Part shown: piece after piece, positions 1 to 12,561 of the stretch
How positions within the stretch are numbered: the first letter of the stretch is position 1
Layout of the letters: each line of letters begins with the position of its first letter
Notes under the pieces: generated by a model
Told to the model about the DNA's origin: nothing
The model's database searches: none
What the model saw: only the letters and a program-made list of their open reading frames with translations
Position numbers and translations under genes: made by a program
Assembly: GCF_040712315.1 (NCBI RefSeq)
Contig: NC_134018.1
Coordinates: forward strand, 43,277,335-43,341,334
Direction of reading: 5' to 3'
Length of the DNA: 64,000 nt
Source: Castanea sativa
Taxonomy: Eukaryota > Streptophyta > Magnoliopsida > Fagales > Fagaceae

Positions 1-297
1 TATTTTTACTCTCTTTCTTGCTTCTAGAATTTTTTTCCTATAATTCTTGTTCCTGATTTTTTTTTTCTCTCAAAATGACATTGAAGACAAAGTTTCGGCT
101 GTTTTTATATTTCAATTTTCTAAAGCTTACAAAAACATGGAGAAATAATTATTACAAGCAACTTTAATGAACCAGCACACTAGTTTGAGCCACCTAACAG
201 CAATTTTTTTATTATCTAATATTATTTTTAATCTCTTTCCTGCTTCTAGAATTTCTTCCCTTTAATTCTTGTTCCTGATTTTTTTTTTTCTCTCAAA
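1..297. repeat. Diverged direct repeat pair in AT-rich DNA
   Basis: Bases 1-75 and 223-297 are two versions of the same roughly 75-bp block, both running through TTGCTTCTAGAAT-like sequence, then CTTGTTCCTGA, a T-run and CTCTCAAA. They differ at several positions and in T-run length. The 147 bp between them has no coding signal. The first copy touches the window edge, so the repeat may extend outside. Confidence 0.6.
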
Positions 298-626
298 TTT
301 TCACACTTTAAATTTATTTTCTCTCAAATCCCACACATCTAAGCCCTTATATCTACCTTTGCGCCTCTACTTCCTCACAATGGCATTGTTGAAAACCATG
401 ATAGAGAGAACCACATGCTAATTTGTATTTGGTATAATTTTTTTTTTTAGTGTTAATTGTTGATGTGAGGTTAATTGATATTGTCAAATGGGTTTTTTTT
501 TTTTTTTTGACAAAGTTTAGTTACAAAATTTGTTATAGTTTAAAGTTACAACCTTACTCAATAAAATAAATATTACTGCATATTTTGAAAATCTAATCGT
601 TCAATTACATGTTCTTTATGCTCATA
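298..626. other. AT-rich intergenic stretch
   Basis: Contains homopolymer A/T runs and no reading frame with recognisable similarity. I see no gene, RNA or element boundary here. Confidence 0.5.
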
Positions 627-1333
627 GAGCATCTCTAACTGTGTAGCTAAAAGCAAAATAATGTGCATAATAGAAAATGAGACCATAAAAATGCTCTCTA
701 ATGGATTCTCTAAACCCTGAATTTTTTTTGCCTCATGAACAGTAGCTCATTAAGTCTGATGGGCTACTGTACATTAGCAATTAGATTTCTTGGATTAAAA
801 AATTATACCAGCTTCTTATTATATCAATTCTTTCTCTCTCCTCCGGATTTCTTTTTTTCTCTCATTCTCCCCGTTGCTTCTTTTTTTCTCTCATTCTCTC
901 AAAAAACAATTCTTGCTCTCATAAAACTGATATAATTTAAACAACAAATCTAAAATCAAAACAACAACAACAACAGTAGATCAAGAACAGGAAAAAAAAA
1001 TCAAGAAAAAAAAAAGAAGCCGATCTGACAAATCTAAAATCAGAAACAACAACTAATCAAGTTAAATCATTCTCTGTGTTTCTCACATAATCCAAACACA
1101 AAACACAAAACAAAATTCAATTCTTAAAATAAAGTTGAATCAGAACAAGCAAATATGAAAAAAATAAAATAAAATAAGAACAAGCCGATCTGACCCAGCC
1201 TGGTGGTGGGGAGGAGGACGAGCGGCGGTGGGGCGGCGGACGTGGTAGTGCTGCATGGTGAACGCCGATCTCCACTGGTTTTGTCCTTTCGGCGACCTCG
1301 ATCTCCACCGGCGGTGGGGCAGCGGACGAGCAG

Positions 1334-1410
<77 letters not shown>

Positions 1411-1973
1411 GTGAAGGAAACGTGGTGCTGGAATTTTCTTAAGGTGAAAAAAAATAAATAAATGAAGTGGGGATAGAGATAGGAGTGGACACTTGTGTGG
1501 AGGAGAAAAACAAGAAAAAGAAAAAAGAAAAAAAGAAATGAAATGTGTATGGATGAAAATGAAATGAAAGAAAGAAAAATAATATAAAAAATAAAAATAC
1601 TACCACAATATTTTCACAATAAATTTTAAGTACCAGACTGTTATTTGTTAATATTGGCGAGTAAAAAAATAATTTCAGTGGTGGGTTCAAATTAGAACTA
1701 GTAGCAACTTTCCACATAAATTTTGTTGTGAAAGTATTGCGTAAAATGTTGTGAACATAACACTTCTCATTGAAAAATATAGTTGTTAAAAAAGAATAAA
1801 TGATGATTAAAAAAAGAATAAACAATGAATGAAGAAATAATATTTAAATGAGATAAAGAATGGAATAGAGAATCTGTTGGAAAGTGTATTTAAAAAAATT
1901 GGTAGGTAAAAGCTAAATGTCACCGTTCATTCTCCAAACTGTACAAAAATTTGGGAATCTGCTGGAGATGCTC
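627..1973. mobile_element. Non-autonomous DNA element, PIF/Harbinger-like, with (CT)n core
   Basis: The ends are inverted: the left end begins GAGCATCTCTAAC and the right end is the reverse complement of GAGCATCTCCAGC. Flanking trinucleotides are ATA and TTA, an imperfect 3-bp target duplication. The inside holds a long (CT)n tract, a GGCGG-rich patch and an AT-rich part with a TAATATTGG-type block. The same order of parts occurs at 25538-26857 and 29005-30687, where perfect TAA duplications support the boundaries, so this is probably an older family member. No transposase is encoded; the reading frames across the (CT)n tract are artefacts of the repeat. Confidence 0.6.
1337..1408. repeat. 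(CT)n microsatellite
   Basis: About 36 uninterrupted dinucleotide units inside the 627-1973 element. Shorter (CT)n tracts sit at the equivalent place in its relatives. Confidence 0.95.
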
Positions 1974-1976
1974 TTA

Positions 1977-2575
1977 ATACACATATCAAATTTTGTGTCA
2001 ATCAGATATTATTTACTATATAATCTATATTTTATACATAATTTTAAATTACAAAAACTTGCAATTTAAACAATTTATTAATGACATAGTTATTGATCTT
2101 TAATTTTCTTGAAATTTTGCAGGTATGGAGGATATAAGAATTAGATGTAATCCAATAGTGAATTTGTCAAAATTCATCTCCAATAAAAAGATATCGAGTA
2201 AGATTGTGACCTAATGCTACAACTAATTATGTAGCTAAATTTTGTCATTTTTTGTGTGTTTTGTATGAATCTGTGTCCCAACGTTAAAGTTCCCAAATAT
2301 GACCTCATGCCATAAAATCACTACCACTTCCATAGATTTTTTAACATAACAAGTTATGACAAAAAATATTTTTTTTCTTTTCAACTAACTAAACATGTTT
2401 TTCATTTTAAAAACACAAAAAAAAAAAAAAAACAACAACAACAACAACAAAAACAAAAACAATTACCAAATATGACCTTAATTGGCTTAAAATAGAGTTA
2501 ATCATATTTTTTTTTAATTAAAAAAAACAAGATTTTTATATATCGTGGTAGCTAGATCAGAGCATTATATATATA
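1977..2575. other. AT-rich intergenic stretch
   Basis: No coding potential seen. It contains A-rich and CAA-repeat tracts near 2417-2460 and ends in a short TA repeat that provides the target site of the adjacent solo LTR. Confidence 0.5.
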
Positions 2576-2580
2576 TAATG

Positions 2581-4569
2581 TGTGGTGGACCTTTTTTGTG
2601 ATTTTTGGCTAGACTATCTCTTGCTGTATCGTGACCCGAGTATTTTGGATAAGAGAGTTGGGACCGGTTTAGTTGTGACCCACCCTAAACCAACTTGTGC
2701 ACAAACACTATGGCTCGTCTGCTGAAACTTCAATCACGTGATCACGGCAGAAGCAGTACAGAGGAGCCACGACAAAAAACTATGATAAAATAATAAGGGA
2801 AGAAATGAGTTACTGTTAAGGCAAGACAAGCGAAAAAAGATCCTTAGTCAGAACAGAGAAAGAAAACACATTTTGAGTGAGGTTACAACGAGATGAAAAT
2901 AAGTGAGAAATATTGAAGAACGAAAGATCAGTTTGCCACGCTTTATTGTGTTACGGGGTGAGGCCAAGGAGGGGAACCACTTTCTCAACGTGGATAACTT
3001 CACAAAATAATCCTGCTGTGAAAATTACCCACTCTAAGGGAATGGACCTGAATGGCTTGTGCCTAAAATGAATTCTCTTTTCTCCTTACAAAGGGTAGGC
3101 CTTTAGAGGGAGAGAAAGGATTAGCCTATTGGTGCATGTCTGCCATTTTATGCTCTTTGTTTTCTCTGTTTTTCCTTATTCCTAATTTCTTTTGCTCCTC
3201 TTTTCCTTTTCTCAGTGCTTACTCATCTAACAATGTTGTGATTCTCTCCTAGTGGTTGCTATTGCCGTCCCCCCTGCTGTGCACGGCAATGATCCTTTAT
3301 ATAGTACCTGCCGTAACTAGCTTTTACCATTTTAGCCTTTAACTACTTTTGTCTAGTCTGGGTGTCCTTACTGATCACCACTAGTTTGTCAGTTGTCCAG
3401 CCACCACCACTTACATGTGCTGGCTGCGCCACTCCCCACCACCAAACAAAGAAGATTATTTTGTTTGCTTGCTCACCGTGCAATTCTTATCTACCACAGT
3501 GTGGGTGTTCTCTCTTCCTATCCCTTTTGGCATGCACCTAGTGGTTCCAACTCACTCTTGCTTCTTTTGGGTGGTATGTCATCCTATTAGGACATTTCTC
3601 CCAAAAGAACCTGAGTAGGAACCCCAGAATAGGCTCTCCCCTCTTCCCATTGCTAAATCATACCCTCTCTTACCTTTGATCCATGACTCACCACTTTTGT
3701 ATTGGCTAGGTACAGGCTGGTAGTGTTTGGGCTTTGCGCATGCTCTGCTTCTGTCCAAAATTTGTCCGCTGCTCATGCGTTTGCCATGATCTGGAGGCTC
3801 GTCCGTGCATGCTGCCGCTCGTCCTTAACCTTTTGGGGCGTGAACTATTTTCTAACTTTCCATTCTTTATGACTTGCCCCCCTTAAGGACTAGGCCTTGC
3901 TTGATGATGGGCTTTTCCTCCGTCGGCCTACTCTTTTTCTCCTTCCGTAGTCTTGCTACTGTTTTCTACCACAACACTTTGTTGTTCCTGCCGTGGTGTT
4001 ATTTGACCCGTGCCTACTGGGCCTTTTTGGGCCTGCTACCTGTTCTTCTCCCAATGACTCAATACGGTCATTGGTTTTATAATCATGCTACTTTGGGCTT
4101 TTCTTGACCCGTTTCATTGCTTGTGGGCTCTTTTGTTCCATTTATCTCTTCTTGAGCATCCTTAGCGTATTTGTCTTCCTTGGGCATCCTTGGCCCATTT
4201 TCTAATTATGCATACCCATGGGCTCTTACTAACTCCCTTTGGCCTCCTTAGCCCAATTACCTTATTCCTCATCCTTGAGGCTCATGTGCTTCTCATCAGT
4301 CCCTTATTTTCTTACTTCATTATTTCGAGTCTGCCGTGACCCATTCTTACATTGCTATGTCACATAATACCCATGAGTTTTCTACTTCTCTTTCTAGGCT
4401 CCTTTAGGCCCATTTGCTTTTCCTCAATGCCCTTTTATGTATTTTATGGGCTTACGAACCACTGCTCCTGCTATCCAAGCTTAATAGTTCTTTTAACCAT
4501 CCATTAACTCTTCCCTGCCTATATTGTTGGACTTCTTCCTGCTATTGGGTCTCAAAATGGTCATCAACA
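2581..4569 (+). mobile_element. Solo LTR (about 2 kb) with 5-bp target duplication
   Basis: The segment starts TGTGGTGGACC and ends CATCAACA, so it has the TG...CA ends of an LTR. It is flanked on both sides by TAATG (2576-2580 and 4570-4574), a perfect 5-bp target-site duplication. There is no internal gag-pol and no second LTR, so it is a solo LTR left by LTR-LTR recombination. A TATA-like TTTATATA lies at 3296-3303, suggesting plus orientation. The small ORFs inside have no family resemblance. The length excludes most short copia LTRs; I cannot assign the lineage from the LTR alone. Confidence 0.8.
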
Positions 4570-4574
4570 TAATG

Positions 4575-6039
4575 TGTCACCAATCACTTTATCAATTTGA
4601 TTTTATTTCCCCTTGAATGAATCAGTTGGATTTCAAACTAGAATAATTAGGATTCTTAAAAAAAGGACCATTCTAGACTGTATACCCCGTACACCAAAAG
4701 CCAAAGCATTTAGGAGGGAAGAAGAAAAAAAGGTTGAAGTGAACTCAACGTCTCAACCGCAAGAATTTTGCGTTTTGCTAATCCAATATTCATATATAAG
4801 GTACAATATTGTATGGTGAAAACGTACTGTATTATTCATTAAACTTGTACCGGTATTTCTTTAAAATATACCAAAAAAATATTGAGTTATACCAGTTTAT
4901 ACCGGTTGTATCAAGGGCATTCGAGGTAAAAAAAATGTTGAGAATTTTTTAAAAAAAAAATTAAAACATATGTTATTTAAACTGTAAGGACATGTTTTGC
5001 ACCTAAACCCAAAATAGTTTGTATAATGAAAATTGATTCTTATATTTCCTTCTCTTAAGGTCAAATTACAGATATTCTTATGAAGTCTACAATGTTTTTC
5101 CTTCCTTCTTTCTCTCCTCCTCTTCTTCTGGGGGTTTCCTCTGCCTTCTATATCATTCTTCCTCCTCTCTCTAACCTCCACGTATGGATCAACTTGTTTG
5201 TTTGGATACTTGTCTCATCAACCCCTTCCTGAAGCCTTTGGAAACATTTGTAAGACTGAGTCATGCTACTCAAACATCACTTCTTCATTAATGCGGCTAG
5301 AAAGTTAGCTGTAGAACATTTAATGCAATAGTAGCAGCTTTCCCTTTAGATATTTCATTATTTTATTTTGTCATATACTCTGGTGGTACATATCCTTATC
5401 AACAGAGTCCCATAGGATGTTGCCTCTAGATGGCAGACAATCCATTCCGACCTCCGCTTAGCTGAACCAAGGAAGTATTCCTCCTCGGACCACCTTCTCG
5501 GATGATCATGATCAGGCTTTACCTCCCTATATACCAACACAAACCCTTAATAAGATATTTATCCATACTTGAACTGCTTAACATCCTCAAATTGGGCCTC
5601 CGGCCCAATATGTATATATATACGTACTTCTGGACCTATCTCCCCACATAAATTAATATATTGGTTAATATACTTAGGCTAATATTTAGGTTTATATCAT
5701 ATGTGAATTTTAAATTTTATGTTAATATATATAAAAATATAAAAATTTATATTTACATAAATAAATACAAACATATATTTATATATAGAAATATATAAAT
5801 AAAAGTAATCCCGAATTGGTATACAAGTATCAAAATATTTCATTTTTGTAGCCAAACCAAAATGGCCGCAAGTACAAAATTAACTCCCTTGGTCCAACTC
5901 CAACTCCAACAAGAATTATCTATCTATCCAAACTCATTACTAAATTCAAAACTGAAGTCTTTTAAGTCTACGAACCTTTATTGAAAAAATTAGCCATTAT
6001 CGACTGAAAGTACTGAATCTAGATGGGAATGAACATTCT
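4575..6039. other. Intergenic AT-rich DNA, no gene recognised
   Basis: Contains simple AT-rich tracts, CT-rich sequence near 5100-5170, and a stretch near 5220-5640 with GGGCCTCCGGCCCAATA and TATA-like motifs that resembles LTR debris but has no definable ends. Reading frames present are short and unlike any family known to me. Confidence 0.4.
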
Positions 6040-6610
6040 CCAGTCACATCGTTAAACTTCTAATATCTTTAGTTAGGTTATAAGCTACATAATTGTCAAA
6101 CTTAAGAGTATGAGAAAATGCGATACAGTTAAAGGCATTTATAGAAAGTTTCACGAACTCTAGTAAATGACCAAAAGAAGTTAGAGATTCATCTACCGTC
6201 TTCAAAGCACTTATTCCCACTTGGGAATCACTTTCCAAGATGACATTGGTTAGGCTGAGATTTAGAGCAAAATGAATTGCTTGCACCGTTGCCAATGCTT
6301 CCACATCATCTGAGAAGGGGAGAAGAGTAATGTTTTCAAAAAGAGACCTCATAACTCTACCTCGACTATCCCAAAAAACAACTCCAAGACCAACTGTATT
6401 TAAGGGGGGTGTTTGGGAGAGTAGTTTAAATTATGTTATTTAGGTGTTTTTGATATACGTGTGCGTGAAAATGTATATAATGTTTTTTAAAATGAGTAGA
6501 AATGTGTTTAAACTAGCTTGCCAAACACCCCCTAATTCACTAAAAATTGTACCATCAAAATTAATCTTGAGAAACGGAGATGGAGGAGGATGCCAACGAA
6601 CTCGAGTTGG
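6040..6610 (-). pseudogene. LINE-type RNase H (RVT_3-like) fragment, MITE-interrupted
   Basis: Read on the minus strand, the translation follows the RNase H domain found at the C terminus of plant non-LTR retrotransposons and in related plant proteins. It starts with a WHPPP...LKINFDG block (upstream of the MITE), then GLGVVFWDSRGRVM, then EALATVQAIHFAL with ILESDSQVGISAL, and a C-terminal FGHLLEFVKL...NYVAYNLTKDI part. The catalytic Asp of NFDG and of ESDS and the Glu of VEALA are visible. The frame is cut between NFDG and GLGVV by the 119-bp MITE at 6414-6532. No reverse transcriptase remains next to it, as expected of a 5'-truncated LINE copy. Confidence 0.75.
6414..6532. mobile_element. 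MITE, Tourist/PIF-like, inserted in RNase H pseudogene
   Basis: Terminal inverted repeats GGGGGTGTTTGG and CCAAACACCCCC, flanked by TAA on both sides (3-bp target duplication). About 119 bp, no coding capacity. Removing it rejoins the RNase H similarity on either side, which confirms the boundaries. Confidence 0.8.
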
Positions 6611-6943
6611 TGGTTGAGTCTGCGTGATCAGAAATACTAGTAAAATACTTTGCTTGAATAATCAGTTTAACAATTTAACTCCATCACGTGAACAACTTTT
6701 TGCTTTGCTGATGATAGATAACATTATTTTTCCTTGATGATGTGCATATAAATTGTTCGTTGACTTTACGAGAACTTCGTGTCGACACTTAGCAATCAAA
6801 CAAAGTAATTTAATCCAAACACACTTGATTGCCTTAATTTGCGCAGTGCAGTCATATATAAAAAAATTACTTTGGAAAGCAACCGATCTCAACTACACAT
6901 GTACATTGATCTTCTTTAATTTATTTTCAGTTTCTTCTTTACA

Positions 6944-6976
<33 letters not shown>

Positions 6977-8232
6977 TACTTATTTATAATGGTAAATTTG
7001 GCTACTTAAACGATAGATTGGTGAACGGGGTGTGGATATAGGTCATATTCCATTAATCTTATAATGTACAATAATCGTCATCATCATCAAAATCATTTTA
7101 AGTGCTGCTTGCACAAAATTATTTTGTGTATGAACCTATATTGAGAGTGACATGATTGCATGCTTGGGACCGTTGAGTTTTAGATTAATTAGAGGGTTAC
7201 CCACACTTCTTTTTAGTGCAACATACTTTTTTTTTAAGAATAAAATTTAGAATTAGTGTACAATAATTAAGCAATTAGAATGGTACAAAAGTTCAAGTTC
7301 TTTGTGGTGTCTCATAATTTATTCGGCATGGGGGTTTGGTGGATTTAAACCTTCCGATAAGTTGCAGAATCATATAAATGATTCAATCATGACTCAGTGA
7401 CCACAAGGGAGAATAACCATTTGATAATGAAGACATCAACTGCCATCAACTACCTTTTAATTGAGCGAACTACTATCTTTGGCACGTAGCTATAGTTTTA
7501 TTATAATGTCCTAGTATAAAATTATTACTAAACCTACTATAAAGGTAGGCTAGCTTGCCATGCCATCTAATAAAAGTAGCCTATACTTTTTCGTTTACTC
7601 TCTAGACATGCCATGCATCACCCATTGGACTTGGCGTTCGACTTCTCATCACTTCTCTCAATCTCAATTGCTACATATATAAGAGTTTCCGAATTGTATT
7701 ATTATTATTATTATTTACTCCCCTCTCACAGAAATTCACATCAGTTTGTCGTCATCAAAAACAAATTTATGTCATCTACCATAAACAATAGGGCGAGGAT
7801 TAGCAATAAAGACTCTTTTTCTTCTTTTTAGTCTCTCTTTTTAAAGAGAAATTACGAAAGTGAATTAGATTCCTGCATGAGGTCGTTAACTACCACATCA
7901 TTTATACAACATATATTTTCTATCACTCTATCTGGTATGGTCTAATTCACACATGGCAAGCAAGGATGATGACTAGTGCTAAAGTTCGACAGATCTTGAC
8001 TAGTTCTGTAAATTCAGCTTAGGTTAAATGTATCTGGCAAATCTTATATATATTTTATATGGTTTGATGCATATCTACTAATTAATCATGCTAGTTGAAG
8101 GCTGTCGTGAAAAGATGTTCAAAGCCACCTTATCCACTTTTGGCTTATCCATTTTTATAGCCATGCATTATCGAAAATGCTTAACCTAAGCCATGACCTT
8201 AAGATCCATGTCAAATCTTTCTTTGTTTGTTT
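6611..8232. other. AT-rich intergenic DNA
   Basis: No gene recognised. There is a long poly(A) run at about 6943-6974 and a short ATT trinucleotide repeat near 7699-7715. Confidence 0.45.
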
Positions 8233-8673
8233 CAATGGCGGCTCCAAGATTTTTTTCTAGGAGGGTCAATAGTGTTGGAGCTAGGAATAGTTTGGAAATA
8301 AAGTTTATTTATTTATTTTGTTTAATGAAAAACCAATTTTAACAATAATGCTACTGACGCAACACTTTCATAATAAAATCTAGGTGGCAAGTTGTTAAAG
8401 ATATGTAAAAAAGTGATGTCAGTTGTAAGTCTAGATAAAAACCAATTACAATATACCATTTAACTTTTATTGTAAAATTATTGTGAAAATGGTGTGAAAG
8501 TAGCATTAAGATAATTATATTTAAGCTTATTTCAATTGGGATTAAACAAAATTTAAGTTCAAGGTGTTCAAATTTTTTATTTAGGGGTCAAAAAAAATTA
8601 TATATAATATTTTGTTTTGGCCAGGTTAGGGGGTTCAAATGAACCCCCTAGGTTGGTTGTAGCGCCGCCCATG
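8233..8673. mobile_element. Non-autonomous hAT-like element
   Basis: The left end is CAATGGCGGC and the right end GCCGCCCATG, which are near-complementary. A perfect 8-bp duplication GTTTGTTT flanks it (8225-8232 and 8674-8681), the target length typical of hAT. At 441 bp it has no transposase. A palindromic element lies inside it (8347-8507). Confidence 0.85.
8347..8507. mobile_element. Palindromic MITE nested in hAT-like element
   Basis: Begins AATGCTACTGACGCAACACT and ends with a reverse-complementary GTGTGAAAGTAGCATT. The same long-hairpin motif recurs at 10563-10718, and a decayed version occurs at about 1594-1770. Confidence 0.6.
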
Positions 8674-8681
8674 GTTTGTTT

Positions 8682-9180
8682 CATTCTTTATTTATTCCAC
8701 AGTTACACCAATATTCATGTGTTGTCATTTTCTTAACCTTCTTAGGTAATTAAAGTTTAAAGAAGGCGAAAAAGGAAGATCGGATACATTGCATTCTATA
8801 ATGTAATGAGTTTAAATTCACTCCGGATGTGGTGTAAAACCTTATGTTTACACCCTCCAATCAAATATCTTCATATATGTCATATTTGTTTTTTGAAAAA
8901 TAAGAATATATGGTAAAACACCAGATCATGATCCCTCACTCACAAACCGCCTACATGACTCTCTCTCTCTCTCTCTCTCTCTCATTGTAGCGTCTCCACT
9001 GCTACCTCATTCTGGTAAATAAACTCCACCATCCCACAAAATTAGGAGAAAATAATAATAATAATCTCACCCTTTTAAGTTCAAAGATAGTTCCACTTCC
9101 ACTTTCCAAAACTCTCAACCACACACTCCCACATCGCTAGCAAAGTTTTCACAAAATCCCCTTGTCCCTCAAATCAAATC
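8682..9180. other. Intergenic DNA with short (CT)n
   Basis: AT-rich, with a short CT dinucleotide tract near 8958-8983 and an ATAAT repeat near 9050-9065. No gene seen. Confidence 0.45.
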
Positions 9181-9183
9181 TTA

Positions 9184-9296
9184 TGGCCCGTTTGGATTGG
9201 GGGGGAGTGAAAAGGAGTAGAGTATAGTTGGCTGAAAATAGATTAATTTTCGACCAGCTCTACTCTACTCTACTCCCCCTCAATCCAAGCGAACCA
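9184..9296. mobile_element. MITE with TTA duplication (GGCCCGTTTGGATTG family)
   Basis: Inverted ends TGGCCCGTTTGGATTG and CAATCCAAGCGAACCA, flanked by TTA at 9181-9183 and 9297-9299. Internal arms GTAGAGTA/TACTCTAC continue the hairpin. Related copies lie at about 11671-11803 and 12438-12557. Confidence 0.75.
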
Positions 9297-9299
9297 TTA

Positions 9300-10370
9300 G
9301 GGTTTTGACACTTAGTCAATGACATCGTGTCTCAATTGTCAATCATCGCTAAACCAACCCTTTGTTTTTTAATGTGTAAGTGGCTATTGTAATTTGTTAC
9401 TAATTTTGTATCTAAATAATTTTCTTTTTGTTAATTATGCAGAAGATTTCAATGTAAGAAGAGAGTTCAAATCCAAGAGCACAATTTGTGGGGAATGCAT
9501 TTGTGGAGCCTCTCTCCTCCAACCTGTCAAAGTCGTAGAAGAAGAACAAAAAAAAAAAAAAATACCAATGATATAAAAACCCTAAATTGGATAAACTGTT
9601 GGAGCGGATTTGCATAACCTTCCATAACTTGTGTAATTACCACTGTGATTTCGTCAAGCACAACACTAATTCTTAACTGATCCTCTCCTCCAACCCAAAA
9701 TATTTGAACCTGAAACACTAATTAATCTTCGAGAAATGATATGTCCACAACCTTAACATGTGTACGTATTTGCATAACCACTTAACAATTATGTATAATG
9801 AAGGGATTCCATTGTTGTGGATCGGAGGGGCCAGATCTAGTTATGGAAAGGTATCGATCTCGACTTCGACAAATTTTTAAGGTCGTCATTGTCTTTGGCA
9901 GCAGCTCTGCGGCTTCTCCCAATCGTCGGCGACTTCTCTGCCATAGTGAGATAGATATTGGATTTTTTTTTTTTTTTAAATCCAAATTATTTGGGTTACG
10001 AATGAGATTCTGATAAGGTGTTTTGGTATCTATTCTTATTTCTAAACAAATTTGATATGGTGATATTTGATTGGTGAGTGCAAATATAGGGTTTTACACT
10101 ATATTTGACTTGAATTTTAGCTCTTTTATAATTGGAGGGGAAAAAAGAGAGAAAAATTCTAGGAGGAAAAAGGATTTTCTCCATTTTACTTGAAATAATA
10201 GAGTTCATTTCATGGTTGGTTTTTTTTTTTTTCTTCTTTTATATCTAATAGTTTACCGATTATCACATCAGTATGAGTATTGTTATATCATTATTATTAA
10301 GGGATAGTCTCATTTATCCATTAGGATAATTTGTGCTAATTGAGGATGCAAGAACCATGTGTGGCATACT
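9300..10370. other. Intergenic DNA, no gene recognised
   Basis: Several short overlapping frames on both strands, none with a recognisable motif. The GC-richer patch at about 9800-9950 is locally unlike its neighbours but has no long open frame. Confidence 0.4.
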
Positions 10371-10378
10371 GTTATGTT

Positions 10379-11178
10379 CATTGGCGGCTCTACATGCAAG
10401 CCAAGGTGGTCACATGACCACCCTGATTTGCAAAAATGACATATATACATTTGCTAAAACAAAAATTATATGTTAAACTAATCTATTTTGATCACCTTAA
10501 TAAAAATGTTGAGCAACTTGACTTGAGAATTATAAAAAGTTGGGTCTAACAAAAATAAGAATAATGCTACATTCACAACATTTTCACAATAATTTCACAA
10601 TAAATCCAATGGAATAAGCTGTTACTGATTTTAATTTGGGCTCAATACTGATATATTTTTTTACCCACCAATAACAGCTTTTTACATAAGATTTATTGTA
10701 AAAATATTGTAACATTACTCCAAAATTAATTATGCCCTCCAAACATAATTCTTAATCCCTTCTATAAAACAACAATAAATATTAGCCCAAATAACAACAA
10801 ATATAAACCAAACAAAAATAAGATAAGACCAAACAACAAGAAGTGATCTAATTATTCAACAAAAAGCATACTATAAAACAAAAAGATAAAAATCGCTAAA
10901 CATTCAAATTTATAATTTGTTTAACCTTTTTAATAAAAATAATCTCTAATTTCATTTTTCCCTAAAAAATGGTACTAAGAAAAATATTGTGGTTGTTAAT
11001 TCTCTTTGATGGTGATGATAGTTATATTCTTTTTGGCTTTGAAGTCACAACAATTTTACTCTCCTTAGTGGCTTGACTTGCAATTGTAGCAAATATGTAA
11101 ATTTTCGTTTTAATAAATTTTGTGTAATTTAAATTTTTCAATAACCACCTTAAAAGAAATTATTAGAAACCACCGCTG
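10379..11178. mobile_element. Non-autonomous hAT-like element (800 bp)
   Basis: Starts CATTGGCGGCTC and ends ACCACCGCTG, flanked by a perfect 8-bp duplication GTTATGTT (10371-10378 and 11179-11186). No transposase frame. A palindromic MITE is nested at 10563-10718. Its right part resembles 27650-27850, a probable fragment of a relative. Confidence 0.8.
10563..10718. mobile_element. Palindromic MITE nested in hAT-like element
   Basis: AATGCTACATTCACAACATT at the left and a decayed complementary GTAACATT end at the right, with ACAATAAATC-type inner arms. Same family as 8347-8507. Confidence 0.55.
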
Positions 11179-11186
11179 GTTATGTT

Positions 11187-12433
11187 ACTGTTTTGTTTGG
11201 TTGGTTGGAAACATACTAAATTGAAATGGATAATGGTAATATAGTAAGTGTCATAAAATCTTTTTTTTTTATTTTGTTTTTGTTTTTTATGTTTTTGCTT
11301 TTGTTTTTATATTTTAATCCATCAAGTTTTTTATTACAACAAACATACAAAAACGTCACATTAACCGTTATTATAAAATGGAAAATTGTAGAAAACACAG
11401 CTTTTTTTACTAATATTTGCTTCTAGCACCATGTGGCTGGGACCATTTACTTTGGTGCATGCATGCATGATATGCAACGACATAATAAAAATCATAAAAT
11501 CATAATTCTTTCATACTTTTTTGAAAACTAGTAATGTTTTGACACGTTAATATATGCATACAGTTTCATTAATTTGGGGTGGAAGCATGAATTCTACTAA
11601 TTACTATGCGCTTGTGTTCGAATTGAACACAGGTTTCCAATGATAATATATCACTACATAACTCTATTAATGACTTGTTTGATCGAATTGAGATAAGTGA
11701 GGGGAGTAAGGAGAGTAGAGTAGAATTAGCTAAAAATTAGATAATTTTTTGCCAATTCTACTCTACTTCCTCATTCTCCCTCTCAATCCAAATTAATGAT
11801 AATGTGTCAAAAGTTCCCTAGTTCTATGATTGTATGAATAACTCATTCTTGACTGAAGCAAATCATAAATATAAAACAACACTAGCTCTATGTTTGTATG
11901 CACAACTCATTCAAGACTAAAGCAAATCATAAATACAAAACAATTGTGTAATTAAAAATTTGTTTATTATGTCATTGATATGACACCTATTACATGTATG
12001 ATTATGTCCATTTATAAGTATTATTTTAGTACTTATTTTTTATCAAACTGATAGTAACTTTAACTCTCTTTTTTTACCCTCATATTGATAGGGATCATGT
12101 AATTTGTTGGTGGATCTAAATTATCTAATAATGTGAAAGGATGCATAGTTGATAGTTGCTTGTGCTCCACTAGAGATCCATGATGGGGACTTGACAACTT
12201 GTGTTGCGCCTAACAAAAACATGCAATTATTTTCTCTTAGTTGTAGCTGTCGACAACGTTTGAAGTTTGAAAACTGGGAATGAAAATATTTAGCACATGT
12301 TTATTACGCACAATGCTGCTTGGACTGGACTGAGTATTTTGCGGGATTTTTCAATGAAAAGGAATCAAACTTGGATGTGGTGCCTGCAATTATTGCTTCT
12401 ATCAAAAGTTTCAAGTGTATAGAATTATTGGAC
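11187..12433. other. AT-rich intergenic DNA
   Basis: Apart from the decayed MITE at about 11671-11803 nothing coding is seen. Two similar short blocks, each reading ATGTTTGTATG or ATGATTGTATG then ACTCATTC, occur at 11825-11940. Confidence 0.4.
11671..11803. mobile_element. Decayed MITE of the GTTTGGATTG family
   Basis: A left arm like GTTTGATCGAATTGAG and a right arm CTCTCAATCCAAAT pair with each other, with inner arms GAGTAGAGTAGAATT/AATTCTACTCTAC. The outer ends have mutated and I cannot fix the target duplication. Confidence 0.5.
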
Positions 12434-12437
12434 ATTA

Positions 12438-12557
12438 GGCCCGTTTGGGATGGAGGAGAGGAGGAGGGAGAGTGGAGTACACAGTTAACTAAAATTAAGC
12501 CAATTTTGTGTCAAATTTACTCCACTCTATTTTACTCCTCCTCAATCCAAACGGACC
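12438..12557. mobile_element. MITE of the GGCCCGTTTGG family
   Basis: Ends GGCCCGTTTGGGATGG and CAATCCAAACGGACC, with ATTA next to each end. About 120 bp with complementary inner arms. Same family as 9184-9296. Confidence 0.65.
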
Positions 12558-12561
12558 ATTA

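Noticed and set aside
1117..1461. Arg-Glu or Ser-Leu repeat proteins
   Set aside because: These frames are translations of the (CT)n microsatellite and have no independent support.
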